Below, one piece after another: positions 8,019 through 11,109 of a stretch of 11,109 nt of DNA. The notes below the pieces were generated by a model. That model ran no database searches and was not told where the DNA came from. It saw nothing but the letters and a program-made list of their open reading frames with translations. Position 1 is the first letter of the stretch. The number at the start of each line of letters is the position of its first letter. The position numbers and the translations under genes were made by a program. This DNA is from an uncultured Pirellula sp. (GTDB lineage: Bacteria > Planctomycetota > Planctomycetia > Pirellulales > Pirellulaceae). Location: NCBI GenBank assembly GCA_903892365.1, contig CAITIF010000056.1:1-11109 (forward strand), given 5' to 3'.

Positions 8019-8023
8019 AGGGA
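8019..8023 (+). promoter_or_regulatory. Ribosome binding site of the efflux gene
   Basis: AGGGA lies four bases before the ATG at 8028. It is the clearest Shine-Dalgarno site in the window and supports this start, which also places the lipobox cysteine at residue 19. Confidence 0.5.
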
Positions 8024-8027
8024 TGCA

Positions 8028-9530
8028 ATGTTTACAAAGTCGACCGTTTTCGCCTTATCTTCTGGCATTCTGCTTTCCGGTTGTGCCCACGTTGGCGGTC
8101 TCTCTAGCAGAGTGGCCCCAAAGCTGGATCGCACACATGCCGCAACACCTGAGCCGGTCGCGCCAACGCCAAAGGCACCCGAGTACCTCATTTCCGCAAG
8201 CGAAACGGAGAAGTCGGTGGTGGAGGCCGCTTCGTTTCAAGTTGCTCCCCAGCCTACACTATTGCCCGAGGTTGGATCGCCCGAGGTTGGATCGCCCGAG
8301 GTTGGAAACGAAGGTGTTCTCTATACCCTAGCCGATTTCGAGCAAATTGCGTTAACCAACAACCCTTCTCTTGCGGCCTTGAACTCGCTGACTCAAAAAG
8401 CGTCCGGTTTGCGTCAACAAGTTGGAGCTAGACCCAACCCGACATTGGGTTACTTCGGCCAACAACTTGCAGATCGTGGTACCGATCAACAAGGAATCTT
8501 TGTGGATCAAGAGTTTGTCCGGGGTGATAAGCTTGCTCTTAACCGAGCCGTCCTGAACCACACTCTGGCTGCGCAACGTTGGGAAAGCGAAACTCAGAAG
8601 TATCGTATCTTAACGGACGTGCGAGTGTTGTACTTCGAGACAGCGGCAGCTCAGCAGCAACTCGATGCGATCCGAAAATTTGAGGAGGTATCGAAACGTG
8701 GAGTCGAAGTAGCGTTGGAAAGGAAAAAAGCCGACGAAGGCTCGCTGGTCGAAGTCCTTCAATCCAAGACGCTCAACAGCGAAGTTGCACTTGCTGGCGA
8801 GCGAGCCACTGCTGCTCACCGCGGTGCATGGCGCAATCTCACTGCGATAGCCGGACTGCCGGACACTCGGCCAACGCAATTGGCTCCCGAATTCGGCGAC
8901 ATCCAATCGTCGCCTGATTGGGATGCAACCTACCAGCAAATTCTTTTGCAGAGCCCTGAACGGGCCGTCGCACAAGCTTTAGTGTGCGAAAAGGTCAGCA
9001 TACTACGCCGCGAACAAGTTCAAAGAACTCCGAACCTGGAAACGCAATTCGGAGCCGGCTACGATAATGGCACAAACGCAGGAATGATCAATGTTCAAGT
9101 AGGAGCACCGATTCCGGTATTTAACAAGAACACCGGCAATATTACTGCGGCTCAGGCTGAATACACTCGAGCTGTCGAAAACGTGAAGCGAATCGAGCAA
9201 TCCATCCAAGCAAGGCTGGCCCGCGCGGCCCAGGAATTCGAATCCTATCTTGCCTCAGTTCAAAAATACGAATCTGAAATTCTGCCTCAAGTGAAAGAAA
9301 GTTTGCAGCTGTCAGAAGAGGCTTACAAAGCGGGCGAGCTGGATTTTCTTCAAGTTCTCATCGTTCGAAAGAGCTACTTCGAATCGAATCTTCAATTCAT
9401 TCAGTCCAGAGCTCAACTGGCTCAAGCGAACGCGAAGATTGAAGGCTTGCTTCTTACTGGTGGCCTGGATGCTCCTCAAGATTACACCAATGGCGATAGT
9501 CTGCGAGGGCAATCGTTCGGTGGGCAGTAG
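8028..9530 (+). CDS. TolC/CzcC-type outer-membrane efflux lipoprotein
   Basis: This 500-residue protein is of the outer membrane efflux (OEP) family, the exit duct of tripartite RND or ABC exporters. The N-terminus is a lipoprotein signal: TK at 3-4, a hydrophobic core, and lipobox LLSGC with Cys19. A low-complexity linker follows to about residue 96, containing PEVGS repeats at 80-93. Two OEP repeats then cover about 97-285 and 300-480, rich in Ala, Gln and Glu coiled-coil helices. Recognisable family stretches are YTLADFEQIALTNNPSL (99-115), APIPVFNKNTGNI (360-372, resembling the CzcC/CusC subgroup) and AYKAGELDFLQVL (432-444) near the end. The substrate is unknown; a metal cation is possible from the CzcC resemblance. 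No membrane-fusion or inner-membrane pump gene is in the window. Its nearest + strand neighbour, 143 bases downstream, is a histidine kinase. Confidence 0.85.
   Translation: MFTKSTVFALSSGILLSGCAHVGGLSSRVAPKLDRTHAATPEPVAPTPKAPEYLISASETEKSVVEAASFQVAPQPTLLPEVGSPEVGSPEVGNEGVLYTLADFEQIALTNNPSLAALNSLTQKASGLRQQVGARPNPTLGYFGQQLADRGTDQQGIFVDQEFVRGDKLALNRAVLNHTLAAQRWESETQKYRILTDVRVLYFETAAAQQQLDAIRKFEEVSKRGVEVALERKKADEGSLVEVLQSKTLNSEVALAGERATAAHRGAWRNLTAIAGLPDTRPTQLAPEFGDIQSSPDWDATYQQILLQSPERAVAQALVCEKVSILRREQVQRTPNLETQFGAGYDNGTNAGMINVQVGAPIPVFNKNTGNITAAQAEYTRAVENVKRIEQSIQARLARAAQEFESYLASVQKYESEILPQVKESLQLSEEAYKAGELDFLQVLIVRKSYFESNLQFIQSRAQLAQANAKIEGLLLTGGLDAPQDYTNGDSLRGQSFGGQ
8265..8306 (+). repeat. 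15-bp tandem repeat inside the efflux gene
   Basis: CCCGAGGTTGGATCG is present as two exact copies (8265-8279, 8280-8294), followed by 12 bases of a third (8295-8306). It encodes PEVGS-PEVGS-PEVG in the linker between the lipid anchor and the barrel/coil domain. Identical DNA copies point to recent slippage expansion, and copy number probably varies between strains. Confidence 0.85.
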
Positions 9531-9539
9531 TTCCTTCAA

Positions 9540-9578
9540 GGGCCTACCTTCATGACGGCTCATCTTCCTGAAGGGCCC
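9540..9578 (+). repeat. Imperfect inverted repeat after the efflux gene
   Basis: GGGC (9540-9543) plus CCTTCA (9547-9552) can pair with TGAAGG (9569-9574) plus GCCC (9575-9578), with a 3-base bulge and a 16-base loop. It begins ten bases after the tolC-like stop. No T-run follows, so an intrinsic terminator is doubtful. It could protect the 3' end of the mRNA. Confidence 0.35.
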
Positions 9579-9586
9579 ATCCTATG

Positions 9587-9614
9587 CTTGTGGATCGGGA
9601 CCGTTTCGATCAAG
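9587..9614 (+). repeat. Imperfect inverted repeat in the kinase leader
   Basis: CTT (9587-9589) and GATCG (9593-9597) can pair with CGATC (9607-9611) and AAG (9612-9614), with a 3-base bulge. It is weaker than its neighbour at 9621-9648 and could be chance. Confidence 0.2.
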
Positions 9615-9620
9615 GCAAAA

Positions 9621-9648
9621 CACCTGTAAACTAGTTGCGTTTCAGGTG
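9621..9648 (+). promoter_or_regulatory. Inverted repeat 25 bases before the kinase start
   Basis: CACCTG (9621-9626) and AAAC (9628-9631) pair with GTTT (9639-9642) and CAGGTG (9643-9648). This makes ten base pairs with a single bulged T and a 7-base loop. It has no T-run after it. Its position just ahead of the sensor-kinase gene suits an operator, an autoregulatory site or an mRNA leader hairpin. The structure is visible; the role is inferred. Confidence 0.4.
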
Positions 9649-9673
9649 AGGCCAACAACGATAGGTATTTCGC

Positions 9674-11005
9674 ATGTCCAGCAGGATTTCTGCTTTATCA
9701 ACTATTCTGCGATCACCAGTGCGAATCCTTGCACTAGTCTTATCGCTCGTTTTCATAGCCGAAGTGGCAGTGATGTTGGTGCTGCCCTTCATCACACCTG
9801 TCGTCATGGACGAAGCACTCCGAGCCATTCTAGATGCATTTCTTTTAACCATGGTTTGCGCACCGGCCTTATGGCTAGTCATCATTGGCCCCCTACGACA
9901 AATTGCAATTCAAGAGCACCAACGGAGCGAAACCATCGTCGCCAACGCAAGTGAAAGTATTCTTACTTTCAGTCGCGCTGGTGCCATTCTGTCCTACAAC
10001 CGCCCCACCTGGGATTTGCTGGCGGTCACTGCGAACCAATTGATCGGCAAACCAATTCAAGCGACGATCCCGGATCTGCCTAACGAACTGGAGAATCTTC
10101 CGATCGGACTACGTCTGACCGCTGTTCGTTCCAATGGGGAATCATTCCCGATCCAGGTTTCGGTAAGCGAGTACCCCTCGGAGGCGCAATTCATTCGCAT
10201 AGCCATTCTTCGCGATTTGACTTGGTCGGAACAAGCCGAAAAAGAAAGACTGGAAAGAGTGCGCGAGACGGAAGCCTTACGGGCTCAGCAGATGGCAACT
10301 CTCGCACAGCTCGCAACAGGGGTAGCGCACGAAATTCGCAATCCACTGACCTCGATCAAAATGCTCATTCAAGTGAACCTTGCTTCGTTTGAAAAAGCCG
10401 GACTTCCGACCGCGGATCTGGAATTGGTACAGTATGAAATCCGCCGAATGGAGCGTTCGATCAACAGCCTGCTCGAGTATGCACGGCCCGAGAAATGTGA
10501 ATTCGTAGAGTTTTCCATCCAAGATGTTTTGCGTCGCACGGCTCACTTGATTGCAGGTAGATGCGCTCTCCAAAACATTGAGCTTGAAATTGAGTCTCCC
10601 AACAATCTATTGAAGATCGTCGGGGATGCAGCTCAAATCCAACAGTTGTTATTAAACTTGTCCCTGAATGCTCTTGATGCCATGCCAAGCTCGGGACGCT
10701 TACACATCACCGTAGCAACTCGAGATTCGCTTCTTCAAATCGCGGTTCGCGACACCGGGACTGGAATCCAACCAGCCATGCTCGATCAGCTCTTTACGCC
10801 ATTCTCCACTACCAAGCCCAACGGTGTTGGGCTTGGTCTGGGCATCTGCCGTCGAATCGCGGAAGCTCATCACGGCACCCTGATCGGCAGCAATCAACCC
10901 GAGGGTGGAGCCGAGTTCATTTTGACGATCCCAATGGCTAATCCTAATGCGGTTGGTCCGTCCAAGTCATCATCCATTTCAGCTTCCACGAATTCTACGG
11001 CATGA
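9674..11005 (+). CDS. NtrB-like PAS sensor histidine kinase
   Basis: This 443-residue membrane histidine kinase starts a two-component system. Two transmembrane helices (about 17-40 and 52-74) are joined by only about a dozen residues, so there is no periplasmic sensor domain. A PAS-like domain (about 85-183, from the SETIVANASESILTF stretch to IAILRDLT) and a short coiled linker follow. HisKA has VAHEIRNPLTSIK with phospho-acceptor His219. The HATPase_c domain shows the N box LLLNLSLNALDAM (325-337), G1 DTGTGI (360-365), F-box LFTPFSTTK (373-381) and G2 GVGLGLG (384-390). All catalytic boxes are intact, so it should be active. The HEIRNPL form is typical of kinases paired with NtrC-type sigma-54 regulators. 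The C-terminus is a serine-rich tail (429-443). The ATG at 9674 gives a sensible N-terminus despite a weak ribosome site. Its stop overlaps the next start as ATGA. Confidence 0.9.
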   Translation: MSSRISALSTILRSPVRILALVLSLVFIAEVAVMLVLPFITPVVMDEALRAILDAFLLTMVCAPALWLVIIGPLRQIAIQEHQRSETIVANASESILTFSRAGAILSYNRPTWDLLAVTANQLIGKPIQATIPDLPNELENLPIGLRLTAVRSNGESFPIQVSVSEYPSEAQFIRIAILRDLTWSEQAEKERLERVRETEALRAQQMATLAQLATGVAHEIRNPLTSIKMLIQVNLASFEKAGLPTADLELVQYEIRRMERSINSLLEYARPEKCEFVEFSIQDVLRRTAHLIAGRCALQNIELEIESPNNLLKIVGDAAQIQQLLLNLSLNALDAMPSSGRLHITVATRDSLLQIAVRDTGTGIQPAMLDQLFTPFSTTKPNGVGLGLGICRRIAEAHHGTLIGSNQPEGGAEFILTIPMANPNAVGPSKSSSISASTNSTA

Positions 11006-11109
11006 GCATGCAAAGTCTTTTAGTTATCGATGACGAAGTATCGATTCTACGCGCTTTCGAACGCGCGTTTGAAAGTGACACCACTAAAGTTCTTACCGCG
11101 AAAACAGGC
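11002..11109 (+). CDS. Response regulator, N-terminal part (cut by the window edge)
   Basis: The first 36 codons are present and run off the right edge. They begin MSMQSLLVIDDEVSILRAF, a receiver-domain start with beta-1 LLVIDDE (residues 6-12) and the acidic pair D10-D11 that binds Mg2+. The phospho-acceptor aspartate would be near residue 54, outside the window. ATG 11002 overlaps the kinase TGA as ATGA, and a second ATG at 11008 is an alternative start. The coupling makes it the cognate partner of the kinase. The type of output domain is not visible; an NtrC-type sigma-54 activator is likely given the NtrB-like kinase, but this is inference. Confidence 0.85.
   Translation, partial: MSMQSLLVIDDEVSILRAFERAFESDTTKVLTAKTG

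Larger units (their letters stand above)
7620..8027. other. Divergent intergenic region between kup and the efflux gene
   Basis: These 408 bases separate two genes that point away from each other, so promoters for both should lie here. No convincing -35/-10 pair was found on either strand. An isolated TTGACG at 7840-7845 has no matching -10. Visible structure comprises a G-rich run near 7678-7687, a perfect 8-bp dyad at 7712-7735, a 12-bp direct repeat at 7756-7789, and a weaker 9-bp dyad with one mismatch (CGAATACGC at 7826-7834, GCGGATTCG at 7852-7860). A frame open from 7840 to 8331 exists but overlaps the efflux gene and has no family features, so it is not called. Confidence 0.6.

Noticed and set aside
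7840..8331. 163-codon frame starting in the kup-efflux gap
   Set aside because: It begins with TTG, runs over the start of the efflux gene in another frame, and shows no domain or consistent composition. It is most likely a shadow.
9540..9578. Intrinsic terminator after the efflux gene
   Set aside because: The stem is bulged, the loop is long (16 bases) and no T-run follows. It was kept only as an inverted repeat.

Overview
The window looks like chromosomal DNA of a Gram-negative-type bacterium, most likely a planctomycete of the Pirellulaceae kind. This is an inference from moderate GC, weak or absent Shine-Dalgarno sites, GTG/TTG starts and the style of the proteins; no rRNA or marker gene is present to prove it. 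No tRNA, rRNA, CRISPR array, insertion sequence or phage gene was seen.

Left part (1-4122, + strand): the tail of an upstream gene, then two tightly coupled genes that match the MukBEF-like SMC family of plasmid defence (Wadjet type I / MksFEB / Ept). They are a DUF4194 KITE-like subunit (jetB/mksE) and a 1125-residue SMC-type ATPase (jetC/mksB). The kleisin-like jetA should be the gene cut by the left edge. The nuclease subunit jetD, normally right after jetC, is not there: a convergent gene ends 18 bases after the jetC stop. The nuclease is therefore upstream, elsewhere, or absent.

Middle (4141-7619, - strand): a Kup-family potassium transporter followed by an exported alpha/beta hydrolase (lipase-like). 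The stop and start codons of the two genes overlap as TTGA. They form a two-gene unit whose functional link is unknown.

Right part (7620-11109): a 408-base divergent intergenic region with a perfect 8-bp dyad, a 12-bp direct repeat and a hairpin over the kup start codon. It is followed on the + strand by a TolC/CzcC-type outer-membrane efflux lipoprotein. Next come a 143-base gap packed with three imperfect inverted repeats, an NtrB-like PAS histidine kinase, and the first 36 codons of its response regulator, which overlaps the kinase by ATGA. The kinase-regulator pair may control the efflux gene or genes beyond the right edge; the sequence here does not decide that.
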